Below are positions 45,655 to 54,985 of a stretch of 64,000 nt of DNA, piece after piece. The stretch is taken from contig OZ024828.1 of NCBI GenBank assembly GCA_964016985.1, positions 27,720,581 through 27,784,580 on the forward strand, in the 5' to 3' direction. Origin of the DNA: Anodontia alba. Lineage: Eukaryota > Mollusca > Bivalvia > Lucinida > Lucinidae. The notes under the pieces are model-generated. The model had not been told where the DNA came from, made no database searches, and saw nothing but the letters and a program-made list of their open reading frames with translations. A program made the position numbers and the translations under genes. The number at the start of each line of letters is the position of its first letter. Within the stretch, counting starts at the first letter, position 1.

Positions 45655-46615
45655 TCAGAATTAGTTCCGTAACTTTTGGGTTTCAGATAAAACACTTTGA
45701 CTTAAGGAGTTAGGTCATGGTATTTTCTTATTAGGGTAGGTATTTTCAGAATAAGATATTGATTTGTGGCGTCAGATTAGGTATTTTCATATCAGGGTAG
45801 GTAGAAAAAAAATGTTTGATTTACGGAGTTAGGTTAGATATTTCAACATCATGGTATGTAGTTTCAGAATAAAACATTTTGACTGGTGAAGCTAGGCTAG
45901 GTATTTTTTATATCATGACAGTTATTTTCAGAATAAAATATTTTGATTTGTGGAGGTTCGATATTTTCATATCAGGGGTAGGTAGTTTCAGAATAAAACA
46001 TTTTAAATGATGGGGTTAGGTTACTAGGTATTTCCATGTCATGGTAGGTATTTTCAGATTTAAAAATGACTGGTGAAGCTAGGTTAGGTATTTTTATATC
46101 ACCGTAGGTATTTTCAGAATAAAGTATTTTGACTGGTGAAGCTAGGCTAGGTATTTTTATATAACAAAAAGTATTTTCAGAATAAAATAAAAAAGACTGG
46201 TGAAGCTAGGCTAGGTATTTTTATATCAGGGTAGGTATTTTTAGAATAAATAATGTTTGATTTGTGGAGTTTGGTTAGATATTTACATATCATGGTAGGC
46301 ATTTTCAGAATAAATAGTTTGACTGGTAAAACTATGCTGGTGTATTCATATCACGATAGTTATTTTCAGAATAAATATTCTGATTTGTGGAGGCTCGATA
46401 TTTTCATATCAGGGGTAGTTAGTTTTAGAAATAAACACATTGAATGATGGAGTTAGGTAACTAAGTATTTCCACATCAGGGTAGGTATTTATAGAATGAA
46501 ATATTTTGACTGGTGAAGCTCGGCTAGGTATTTTCATATCATGGTACGTATTTTCAGAATAAAATAGTTTGACTGGTGTAGTCAAATTAGGTACTCGTAT
46601 TTCCATATCAGCTTG
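45655..46615 (+). repeat. ~61-bp degenerate minisatellite, about 15 units
   Basis: TTTTCAGAATAAAATATTTTG recurs about every 61 bases, followed by either ACTGGTGAAGCTAGGCTAGG or ATTTGTGGAG-TTAGGTTAG, then TATTTTCATATCATGG. The two unit types alternate irregularly. Confidence 0.9.
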
Positions 46616-46722
46616 GTTAAATGTTGCTAGTAAACATTTTTGTTTGACGACATGTTAACTCGTGTTGGCCATTTTGTGTCATCTCCCAGAGAAAGGAAGA
46701 AAAGGAACAGAAAAAAATAGGA

Positions 46723-46725
<3 letters not shown>

Positions 46726-46790
<65 letters not shown>
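46726..46790. repeat. (GA)32 microsatellite
   Basis: About 32 GA units, preceded by a purine-rich stretch. Confidence 0.95.
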
Positions 46791-46794
<4 letters not shown>

Positions 46795-47041
46795 GAGGAG
46801 AATGACACATGATACAAAAGCGAATGAAAGCGCCGAAACATAATTACTGATGTGCCCCGTCTCCCCTCCCATATTGCTAGTATAGCAGACCCTTAGGACC
46901 ACCCTACTATCCAGCTGATATTGTCAGTTATGCAAGTTTATATTTGACGGCCTTAAAAAAGCCTCCCCGTTCTTCTTCATTGTGCAGTTGGTATTTTTCT
47001 TAGGGTCACTGAACGCATTCTGGTATTTTAAGTTTGTAGTA

Positions 47042-47134
47042 AGCATTCTACATAAATGTATAGCGGGCCGTAATCGGCCCGTCAGGGTAGCTGACGGGCC
47101 GATAACGGCCCGCTATAGATTTATGTAGAATGCT
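47042..47134. mobile_element. I-family palindrome, copy 3
   Basis: AGCATTCTACATAAATG to TTTATGTAGAATGCT with GGCCCGTCAG arms. One arm reads GTAATCGGCC against GGCCGATAACG. AGCTGGGC follows. Confidence 0.9.
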
Positions 47135-47292
47135 AGCTGGGCAGCTGCTTTGATAATAAAATATCTTAAATGGACACTGATCTGATTCTCTGCTGTTTGC
47201 ATATGGCACAATGGACGTTTTCTTATCTCACGCATCATCCATGTATTGGTTGCTATACATAGTTTAAATGTTTCAGGCGTTTTCCTGCTCTT

Positions 47293-47504
47293 AACCCTTA
47301 TAGCGCCAATCACAACAGCAGCAGAATACAATTTTGATTGCTTTTACAGAGAAAACTTATATTGGCATTTAATGTGAGTCGTCTGCTTGGCAGACGATTC
47401 ACATGAATGTCAAGGCAAGTTTCTCTGAAAACTATAGAAAAAAAGAATATAAAACATTTAGTTTCTCGTCTGCGACAAATTTTGCTTGGCGCTTTAAGGG
47501 TTAC
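47293..47504. mobile_element. C-family copy 13 with clear TIRs
   Basis: TTAACCCTTATAGCGCCAA left and TTGGCGCTTTAAGGGTTA right. Subterminal AGCAGCAGAATACAATTTTG and TTTCTCGTCTGCGACAAA. Centre ATGTGAGTCGTCTGC / GCAGACGATTCACAT. Confidence 0.75.
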
Positions 47505-47829
47505 CACGAAATGTCGATTATACTTCAGATTAAAAAAAAGATATGAATTGAACTTTGATTATGATCAGATATCAATTAATTATCTATGTCCACCAATATC
47601 CTTAGCACTCGAATCTTTCCTGTTCTACTCACGACTTCCCTGTTGCCACTGTTAAAGGTTAATACCGGAGCTACTTTAGATTTAACGAAAATCACACGAG
47701 TTTCACTTTTGTTTCAAACTGTTTTTCGAGTGGTTGTTATTGTGCGAATTTGTAACGCTACCGGGCACCGGAGGCAAATGAAGGCAGCGGCGATTGTGTT
47801 ATGTACATGTATATAATACAGCCATCTTT

Positions 47830-48024
47830 TCATGGATCACACATGCACACTTGGTGCCGGTGTCTGTCACCAAGCGCCTGTCCTTTTTATACGCAACCCA
47901 GGGCACGTCGAGTATGAGCTAAGCGTACTAATGATCTGAAAATTGTCTCGACCCGAGTGGGATTCGAATCCAAGATATCCCGCTTGAAAGTAGAATGCAT
48001 TAACCACCAGGCCACCAAGCCCAC
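47830..48024 (-). mobile_element. tRNA-derived SINE
   Basis: On the minus strand, TGGCCTGGTGG (48004-48014) fits a Pol III A box and GGATTCGAATCCC (47958-47972) fits a B box, about 35 bases apart. The body continues with TAAAAAGGACAGGCGC and ACCGGCACCAAGTGTG. The tRNA-like head has no full cloverleaf, so it is a retroposon head rather than a working tRNA gene. The 3' boundary is uncertain. Confidence 0.7.
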
Positions 48025-48181
48025 TTGATTTTCCCAGACTGTTGTTTTGAGAATTATATTGTCCGTAAAATTAATTAGAATAAGTGTTCTGATACTCTAA
48101 GCTTCACGAAAATAATTTATGCTCTCGTAGAGGTTCTGAAGAATCTGCACGTGCATTGTGAAATAAATATACATGTTTATT

Positions 48182-48405
48182 ATAAAAATACACAAAATAC
48201 AAACATATAAAAAATAACAAAAAAACAAAACAAAAAAACCAACAACAAAAAAACACAACAACAAAAAGAAAAAAAAAAAAACAAAACAAAAAGCAAAACA
48301 AAACAAAAACAAACAAACAAACAAAAAACAACAACAACAAAAAACAACAACAACAAACAAACAAAAAACAAACAAACAAAAATAACAACAAAAACAACAA
48401 CTTAT
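48182..48405. repeat. AAC/AAAAC-rich low-complexity tract
   Basis: About 220 bases composed almost only of A and C. Not attached in an obvious way to the SINE tail. Confidence 0.9.
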
Positions 48406-48785
48406 TTTAAAGAAATTAGATTATAGTCACTATTCAAATGATAACATTATTACCTCCCTTAATCTAACTTGGCTACGTAGCATAGTTAGAAAACTACGTA
48501 CTAAGACAACATTTTCTCACATAATACTTTATTACAAAGTCCTCAGAAGCATTTTATAGCAAACAAGGGGCAGCTAAATTTCATTTGGAAATATTATTTT
48601 CAGACAACAAAAAGTAAGGTTATATCAAAAGTAACTCCAGTATCAATCTTTAACAAGAGAGAAATTGGAGAAAAGTGATGCATTTGGGTGACGAGGTCAG
48701 AACAGCTTCAACAATAATAATATTAAACATATAGTTTAATTTTATAGGTGAAAACATGACTGGATCCGAAAGGATAGCTGGTTTG
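48406..48785. other. No feature recognised
   Basis: AT-rich. Confidence 0.4.
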
Positions 48786-49064
48786 CATCACGAAAACATA
48801 CCTATATAATTTTGACCCCCTTAAACCCCACTTTTATATAGTAAAACTGGGGTTTACAGGGGTATACATTATTTTTCTTATTTCTGCTCAAAAACATAGA
48901 TTGTGGGTACTCGTTAGAACCGCCTCGCCGAGGTGGTTCTAACGAGTACCCATAATCTATGTTTTGAGCAGAAATATGAAAAATATTACAATATTTATCT
49001 GAAAATTTTTCATTTTTTTGTGGTAAAATTTTCAGTATATTTGAATAGGCATGTTTTCGTAATG
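48786..49064 (+). mobile_element. A-family MITE, copy 11
   Basis: CATCACGAAAACATACC to GCATGTTTTCGTAATG, flanked by G on both sides. Core arms perfect but for one G-T change in CGAGGTGG. Confidence 0.95.
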
Positions 49065-49329
49065 GACTGCAGATCTAGGGTTCGCAATTTCGAATTCCAG
49101 CTTGGCCACATAACTTTTGCGGAAATTGATCGTGAAATAAAGTCTACAGCCATTGCCCCTTCCGCTGATTCAAAATGGGCGGCTGTCAGTTAGTGGAAAA
49201 GTATGTGCACAAAGTACGGGTTAGAGGACTATACCTGTCCAAGTAAAGTAAGTTAACTGACCAGCTCGACATAACCTTTTTTACAGTGTTGACTGGGCCG
49301 TAACACTCCGAATCAAAATAAAAAAGCAA

Positions 49330-49365
<36 letters not shown>

Positions 49366-49560
49366 GACGATGTTTTTCATGTACACAGAAAAGCAGAAAA
49401 GGCGGAAAAAGCGGATTTCCTTATGGCGTGTTTCAAATAATTTGTATATGTGCTCACTTTATGTATTGATATTCGATGATAAGTTTTGTAAGGTATAATT
49501 ACGTTGGTTTTAATGAGATATAGCAGTAGTATTTTTATAATCGTCATTGACAGGTTAAGA
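49065..49560. other. Unassigned, with a poly-A run at 49329-49360
   Basis: No gene seen. The A run is about 32 bases. Confidence 0.4.
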
Positions 49561-49839
49561 CATCACGAAAACATGCCTATATAATTCTGACCCCTTGAAC
49601 CCCACTTTTATATAGTAAAACTGGGGTTTACAGGGGTATACATTATTTTTCTTATTGCTGGTTGAAAACATAGATTGTGGGTACTCGTTAGAACCGCCTC
49701 ACCGAGGCGGTTCTAACGAGTACCCACAATCTATATTTTGAGCAAAATTAAGAAAAATATCACATTTTTTCATCTTAATATTTTCATATTTTCAGCGGTA
49801 AAATTTACAATGTATTTGTATAGGCGTGTTTTCGTAATG
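49561..49839 (+). mobile_element. A-family MITE, copy 12
   Basis: CATCACGAAAACATGCC to GCGTGTTTTCGTAATG with a perfect 27-bp inner core stem. Confidence 0.95.
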
Positions 49840-50071
49840 GCCAGGTGACAAATACTAACCAGATACTTCTAATTGGAAACATGTGATTTTTATAATTGGT
49901 CCAGAATCAAAGTTTATTAATCTTAAGCTTTAGAAGTTTCCACATCTACATAATTGATTTAAAGTAAAGTTATTTATTTTGTAATACCGAAAATATTTGT
50001 TTTAGATATTTTGGAAGCTTTAATGGCATATGACCATCATGAAACTACGTGTGTCAAAGAAAATGAAGGTA

Positions 50072-50241
50072 CAAAACCTGTCCTAAAGGCCACCTGCAAT
50101 AAGCAATCACCTGCCTTTAAAGGCCACTATTTCAGATCCCATTAAAGGCAAAGAAGTGAAAATTTACCTGTATTAAGCACCTGTCTTAAGCAACCAGTTT
50201 TTTGCTTTCCCATAGGTGCTTGCTTAACACAGGTTTGACTG
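50072..50241. mobile_element. Pogo-like MITE with CAGTCAAACCTGTGTTAAGC end
   Basis: The right end (read inward on the minus strand) is CAGTCAAACCTGTGTTAAGC and the left is CAAAACCTGTCCTAAAGGCC, both flanked by TA. The interior iterates TTAAGCACCTGTC-like units. Confidence 0.65.
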
Positions 50242-50473
50242 TAAACTCAATGTAAATTCTAATGATAAAAACAAAGGAAACCAAATAAAATTTTAATACA
50301 TGTCTTTCACCTACACAGTCAAATGGGCTTGCTCAGTTTCATGATAAGTACGGTAAAGAATGAGGGTGTCCGAATATTTAGGGTAATTACCATAGGTCAA
50401 ATTTACACCACTGCAAAACAAATTAAACTAGAAAATTAGCAGATTGATTTGAACATTCAGACTCCTTAATTAC

Positions 50474-50685
50474 TTAACTCTTTCGGCGCCAAATTTCAGA
50501 CGGCATTTGTCGTCTGCTTTTTTAATTTAACAAACTGTCGTTTGGAAAGACGTAAATATGTTAAGTTAAAAGACTGAGTGTCAAACAGCATAGATCCAGA
50601 TGAGACGGCTCATTGAGCCGTCTCTTCTGGATCTATGCTGTTTGCAAAAGCCTATTATCATCGCCTGTGGCAGTGAAAGAGTTAA
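50474..50685. mobile_element. TTAA-flanked element with H hairpin
   Basis: TTAACTCTTTCGGCGCC left and GGCAGTGAAAGAGTTAA right, with TTAA on both sides. The centre 50578-50644 is CAAACAGCATAGATCC, AGATGAGACGGCTC and complements. Confidence 0.8.
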
Positions 50686-50689
50686 GTAC

Positions 50690-50775
50690 CTAGTGGGCAC
50701 GCAAAGCTAGAACAACGTCGCATCAACGTCGACGCAACGTCATGACGTTGCATCTACGTTGATGCGACTTTGTAT
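50690..50775. mobile_element. K-family partial element
   Basis: CCTAGTGGGCACGCAAAGC then ACGTCGCATCAACGTCGACG and ATGACGTTGCATCTACG. The right end is missing. Confidence 0.5.
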
Positions 50776-51103
50776 TAACATTCAGCGCCATTGAACAAGG
50801 CCATTGAAATACCCGTAGATGTGTTTAAATTTTGATTGAATGAAAAAAATGTAGCCCTTGATTAAACTGCTCCATTGGGGGCAGTTTGATCTCTGTCCAC
50901 ACTGTTAACCTGTATGTTCGAATATATGGGATGTGTACGACATTTTGGCCGCGTCGCGAGAAAAAAGCTCATTGATTGGACATCCCGTCCCATCAATCTT
51001 TAAGTGCGCATGCCCGGTGCCTTAACGAGGCCCCATGTCTAGTTTTTAAGCTGAAGTTTTCCCTTGGTCTAACATTTAAGTGAGCAAATATACTATATGT
51101 TCT

Positions 51104-51134
51104 GGCGAGACTGCGCGGATGCGCAGGCTCGCCT
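51104..51134. repeat. Short G-type dyad upstream of the GPCR
   Basis: GGCGAGACTGCGCGGATG and CGCAGGCTCGCC. The same motif with the same right flank (CTCGCCTGAA.CTTT) is at 14193-14230, so it is repeat-derived rather than promoter-specific. Confidence 0.55.
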
Positions 51135-51199
51135 GAACCTTTACTGTTTGCATATATTCTAACTGCTCTTTTCCCAAGCCCCACGCTACGGGTCATCAC

Positions 51200-51238
51200 T
51201 TTTTCACCATTCTTCATTGTCATTGTTTCTACTTCCAG
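51200..51238 (+). promoter_or_regulatory. Probable 3' splice acceptor before the GPCR start
   Basis: A pyrimidine-rich run (TTTTTCACCATTCTTCATTG, then TCATTGTTTCTACTTCCAG) ends in CAG at 51236-51238, with no AG in the last 25 bases. The ATG follows 10 bases later. Read as an acceptor, it places a 5'UTR intron upstream and leaves the coding region in one exon. Inference from sequence only. Confidence 0.5.
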
Positions 51239-51248
51239 TTTTGCTGAC

Positions 51249-52529
51249 ATGAATAGTACCCAGGAAGATATGGCGCTTACCAACACCACACCATTTCCAT
51301 ACAGTGACGCAGAAGTGACAGAGAAGTTGCAAGCGTTCAACGACATTCAGGCGTTGCGTTATTTCCCTGTGTTTGTTTTTGTTGCCATCATGATGATTGT
51401 TGGCACAATCGGCAACATATTAGTTCTCTTTGTCTATTGTAAACGCTTTCGAAAGACGTCATCCAACTACTTTATCGTTGCTATGGCAATCTTTGACTTG
51501 CTTGCCTGCTTGATCGGCATGCCGACGGAACTATATGATTTGAGACATTCATACACATTCTACAGTTCTACATTTTGTAAAATATTCCGATATACCGGTT
51601 CCGTTACGGTTTATGGTTCAGTTTTCATCCTTATTGAGATCGCAATTGATAGATACTTCAAAATATGCCATCCTCTGAAGATTATTGACATTATGAAAAT
51701 AAAAATAATGTGCATAGCTTCCGGTATCGTAGCTGTGCTTGTCTCCATTCCAACAATTTTACTATATGGAATTTCTAAATCAGCTACTCCGGATCCTTTT
51801 ATATACGGACATGATTGTTCTATAGACGAGCAGTATCGCAAGAAAACATTCTCCAAAGTTTATTATTATCTACTAGGCATAATCTTTGTTGTCGCCTTGG
51901 TGCTCCTGTCGGCCCTGTATTTCAGAATTTGGCTAGAAATTCGAAGGAGGAAGAGCCTTGTTATCGGAGATCAGGTGACCACATGCCAACACGAAGATAT
52001 TCCAATGACAGACCAAAAGACCGGTCATAAAAGCCGGAAGTCACGTATTAAGTATTTACCCAGCATGAGCGACGACGACACTTCCGACTCCCGCATTTCA
52101 ACTCGGATGTTAGTAAGACCAAGGCTGGCGAGCATTGCTGAGGCGGTTACCAGAATTCGTGTAAGCAGAACAACTGTTATTTTATTCGCCGTGACAGTTG
52201 CGTTCCTAATAAGCTATCTTCCATCTATAGTTATTATGATTTGCCGTTCTGTGATCAAGGACTTGGAAGAAAAGCAGACCCTCGCAGAACAGATTTTAAG
52301 TAAACTATTTTCCAAATTCTATTTTATAAACAATGCCATCAATCCATTGATCTACAGTTTTCTGAACAATACTTTTAGGAAGGGATGCGTGAAGCTTTTG
52401 AAGCAGTTTCTAATGTGTCGCCGAAGAAAACCGGTATTTTTTCCAGCTCTACGAGAAAGGAAAGAAAGCGACAAGAGCTCCAAGAGTACAAGGAGTTCTA
52501 AAGAGGGCATGCACGTTGCGGCTACCTGA
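51249..52529 (+). CDS. Class A (rhodopsin-like) GPCR, peptide-receptor-like orphan
   Basis: A 426-residue seven-helix receptor, expected in the plasma membrane. The N terminus (1-37) has glycosylation sites N2 and N12. Helices lie near 38-63 (GNILVL, N56), 74-96 (D83), 107-131, 152-174, 205-228, 307-332 and 349-372. C110 and C190 can form the usual loop disulphide. DRY is present (134-136, DRYFKICHP) and NPLIY at 365-369. Helix 8 (TFRKGCVKLLKQF) ends at a possible palmitoyl C390. The third loop (229-306) is long, basic and Ser-rich, with RRRKS at 232-236, and the tail is Ser/Lys-rich. It departs from class A consensus in three places: SYLP (322-325) in place of CWxP, no Trp in helix 4, and no Pro in the middle of helix 5. 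These changes suggest a diverged invertebrate receptor. The ligand cannot be assigned. The in-frame stop at 51081 and lack of another in-frame ATG support the start. No other receptor exon or neighbour gene was found. Confidence 0.93.
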   Translation: MNSTQEDMALTNTTPFPYSDAEVTEKLQAFNDIQALRYFPVFVFVAIMMIVGTIGNILVLFVYCKRFRKTSSNYFIVAMAIFDLLACLIGMPTELYDLRHSYTFYSSTFCKIFRYTGSVTVYGSVFILIEIAIDRYFKICHPLKIIDIMKIKIMCIASGIVAVLVSIPTILLYGISKSATPDPFIYGHDCSIDEQYRKKTFSKVYYYLLGIIFVVALVLLSALYFRIWLEIRRRKSLVIGDQVTTCQHEDIPMTDQKTGHKSRKSRIKYLPSMSDDDTSDSRISTRMLVRPRLASIAEAVTRIRVSRTTVILFAVTVAFLISYLPSIVIMICRSVIKDLEEKQTLAEQILSKLFSKFYFINNAINPLIYSFLNNTFRKGCVKLLKQFLMCRRRKPVFFPALRERKESDKSSKSTRSSKEGMHVAAT

Positions 52530-52944
52530 GACTTCTTTTGACAAGTGCAGTAACGTGATGTTATGAAGTCACCGTTCCGGTACCAGTTTTAATGTAGAAT
52601 GAGCTCAACTTTCTGCGGATGTAATGGACAGAGTCCATATTATAGCGTCGATGTTCATTCCCAAAATAGAAAGCACAACATTTGAATTACTGTTTTTGTT
52701 CTAAGTATTGGGGCTCCATAACTCATTACAATACTAAAATGTTAAAAAGGTCCTACTTTTAATGAATCTAAAATAGGTAAATAAGTAATGAATTGAGTGG
52801 ACACCGATCAGATGCCACGTTCTGCAGCGTCTGACCAGAGTCTACAACCTTTGTTCAGGCCCGACCATCCACATACTTAGAATAATTACGTTTGGTGAAA
52901 CTCGCTTGCAAGTAATTGGAATATTACAGGAGATGCGATCATTT
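52530..52944. other. GPCR 3' flank with H-like remnant
   Basis: No AATAAA signal was seen in this stretch. ACACCGATCAGATGCCACG and GCGTCTGACCAGAGTC (52802-52848) are a decayed H-type hairpin. Confidence 0.45.
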
Positions 52945-53463
52945 CCTGAGGTTAGCATTACGAAAACATGCCTATTCAAATATATAGAAAATTTCACCTC
53001 CAAAAACTGAAAATGTTCAGATGAAAAACTCCGATAGTTTTCATATTTCTGCTCAAAACATAGATTGTGGGTACTCGTTAGAAGCGCCTCGACGAGGCGG
53101 TTCTAACGAGTACCCACGATCTATGTTTTTGAGCAGAAATAAGAAAAATAATGTATACCCCTCTAAACCCCAGTTTTACTGTATAAAAGTGGGGGTTTAA
53201 GGGGGTCAAAATTATATAGGCATGTTTTCGTGATGGAAACTTTTTTCATGCTTAACTCAGCTGAGCATAAAATTTGTCCTGTTAATAAATCTCGAATTAC
53301 TAACAACTGCAAATTCTTTCTTGCTAAAATTAACTGAGCATGAAAATTTCTCTGCTGGTAAATATGAAAATGCCAACTTTTGTTGGCATTTTCATATTAT
53401 TTGCAGAGAAAATTCCATGCTCAGCTGAGTTGAGCTTGAAAAAAGTTTTATAACCTCGGGGCC
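52945..53463. mobile_element. J-family MITE, copy 6, split by A13
   Basis: Left CCTGAGGTTAG stops at A13 and resumes GAAACTTTTTTCATGC. Right end GTTTTATAACCTCGGGGCC. Centre AAAATGCCAACTTTTGTTGG. Confidence 0.75.
52956..53235 (-). mobile_element. A-family MITE, copy 13, nested in J6
   Basis: CATTACGAAAACATGCC to CATGTTTTCGTGATG, flanked by G on both sides. Lies about 430 bases after the GPCR stop codon. Confidence 0.95.
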
Positions 53464-53500
53464 ATGTTCGAGTTGGGTTACATGATATCCGCAGGGATTT

Positions 53501-53684
53501 GTTAAGGAGGAATATTTGGTAATAACTCGGGGGTTATTTTTCCAGTTCTACATCAAAATATACATTAAGGTACTCATTAGAAGCGCATTACCAAGGCGAT
53601 TCTTGTGATCACCCACAAGATATGTTTCTATGGAAGAATAAGAGAAATATATCCCAGAATTATTGCCCAATATTCCTCCTTAAC
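53501..53684. mobile_element. W element: GTTAAGGAGGAATATT ends with shared-core hairpin
   Basis: GTTAAGGAGGAATATTTGG and CCAATATTCCTCCTTAAC are inverted, near-perfect, and include TTAA. The centre (53568-53632) is a decayed A/E-type core: GGTACTCATTAGAAGCGC and GGCGATTCTTGTGATCACCC. Confidence 0.7.
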
Positions 53685-53963
53685 CATCACGAAAACATGC
53701 CTATATAATTTTGACCCCCTTAAACCCCACTTTTATATAGTAAAACTGGGGTTTACAGGGGTATACATTAATTTTCTTATTTCTGCTCAAAAACATAGAT
53801 TGTAGATACTCGTTAGAACCGCCGCGCCGAGGCGGTTCTGGCGAGTACCCACGATCTATGTTTTGACCAGAATTATGAAAAATATCAAAGTTTTTTATCT
53901 GAAAATTTTCAGTTTTTGGAGGTGAAACTTTCTGTATATTTGAATAGGCGTGTTTTCGTAATG
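53685..53963 (+). mobile_element. A-family MITE, copy 14
   Basis: CATCACGAAAACATGCC to GCGTGTTTTCGTAATG, flanked by C on both sides. It abuts the right end of W with no spacer. Confidence 0.95.
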
Positions 53964-54534
53964 CGAATTCGGTGATTATCAGGTAAAGACGTGCGTATGG
54001 ATTCTGTTTGCAAAGGAATATGGGTTCGTCTGAGAATGTTAAAAGGGTCATAATGTGTGATTGTAAATAAAATTTGCATCTAGGTACAGTGGCCTGCTTT
54101 ATCGCATACATAAAGAAATATTTTCCTGTTTCGTTTTGTATATATATTGAAGATATTCAGAAGAAACATATCATTTGTTCATGTAAATGTCATCATACGT
54201 ATTATAAATTAATTGGTATATACTCATGAAGTACAAACATTAAAATGTTAAATGTGATAGAGATTTGTATAAACACAATGCATAATATATTGTATTTATT
54301 TGATGAAAGTAAAATGACGTTTTATACACATAATTGCAATATATATCTATACTTGTTGCAAAAACCCACAGCACTGGCAAGACCAAATATAATGGTACAA
54401 TAGTTGTGCCATCAAAGGACACCCTTACGCAGCTTCGAACAATTACATAGTATATTTCTATTCATCATTTCCAAAAGCGGTATGGTTTAACAGCTAAATA
54501 TTTAGCTGTTAGAACATGCATTTTATGTCCTTCA
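53964..54534. other. No feature recognised
   Basis: AT-rich. The long minus-strand frame 53701-54111 is the repeat-borne frame of A14 extended into this sequence. Confidence 0.4.
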
Positions 54535-54730
54535 GTGCTGGATAAAAGTTCAGCAGACGTCATTGAGAAATAGTTTTCTTATATTTCCCAGAAAATAGGC
54601 TTTGATAATTCATGCAAATTAGGAAATTGTTTTGCATCAGTTGTTAAATCTTATTTCCTAAGTAAAATACTAAAACAGCAATCAGTTTTTTGTCTGCTGA
54701 ATTCGCCAACAGAGTGGTAAAGAATTAATA
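54535..54730. mobile_element. C-family copy 14
   Basis: AGTTCAGCAGACGTCATTG left; TTTTGTCTGCTGAATTCGCC right, ending GGTAAAGAATTAA. Hairpin TTTGATAATTCATGCAAATT / decayed partner. Confidence 0.7.
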
Positions 54731-54764
54731 CAAGAAACTTCTACGAGGCAAATTGTTTTAAGTT

Positions 54765-54985
54765 TTGCCTTATGTGAATTTGTTCTTGTGTTTTTCAGTC
54801 CTTTTAGCATTGCGATGACCTCGCTTGGGGAAGAGAGAGATAATCTTAGTGCTTTTCGTACGTTTGTTTGCTTTTCGCTTGTTTGGTTTTGTCTGTTTCC
54901 TCTTCCTCTTGGTGTCAGGGAAGGACTGCGGCTTGTAATTGTGGCACTCCCTGGACTTTTCTCTTACCTTTTTTTCAAATTATAT
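54765..54985 (+). repeat. U-family copy 2
   Basis: Matches 6805-7020 and 63280-63600 (TTTTCAGTCCTTTTAGCATTG, CCTCGCTTGGGGAAGAGAG, CTCCCTGGACTTTTCTCTT). The 5' ACCGTTC part is absent. Confidence 0.7.

Noticed and set aside
47940..48024. Possible functional tRNA gene
   Set aside because: A and B boxes are present, but acceptor and anticodon stems do not close; a SINE head fits better.
48097..48400. Overlapping Phe/Cys/Val-rich minus-strand frames
   Set aside because: Low-complexity A/C tract read on the other strand.
51060..51140. Receptor promoter dyad
   Set aside because: The same dyad with the same flank occurs at 14.2 kb, so it is a dispersed repeat rather than gene-specific control.
50993..51346. 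117-codon minus-strand frame overlapping the receptor start
   Set aside because: Antisense shadow of the GPCR and an upstream G-type dyad; no domain.
53701..54111. 136-codon minus-strand frame
   Set aside because: It is the recurrent frame of the A element extended into flanking sequence; kept only as a question in the findings.
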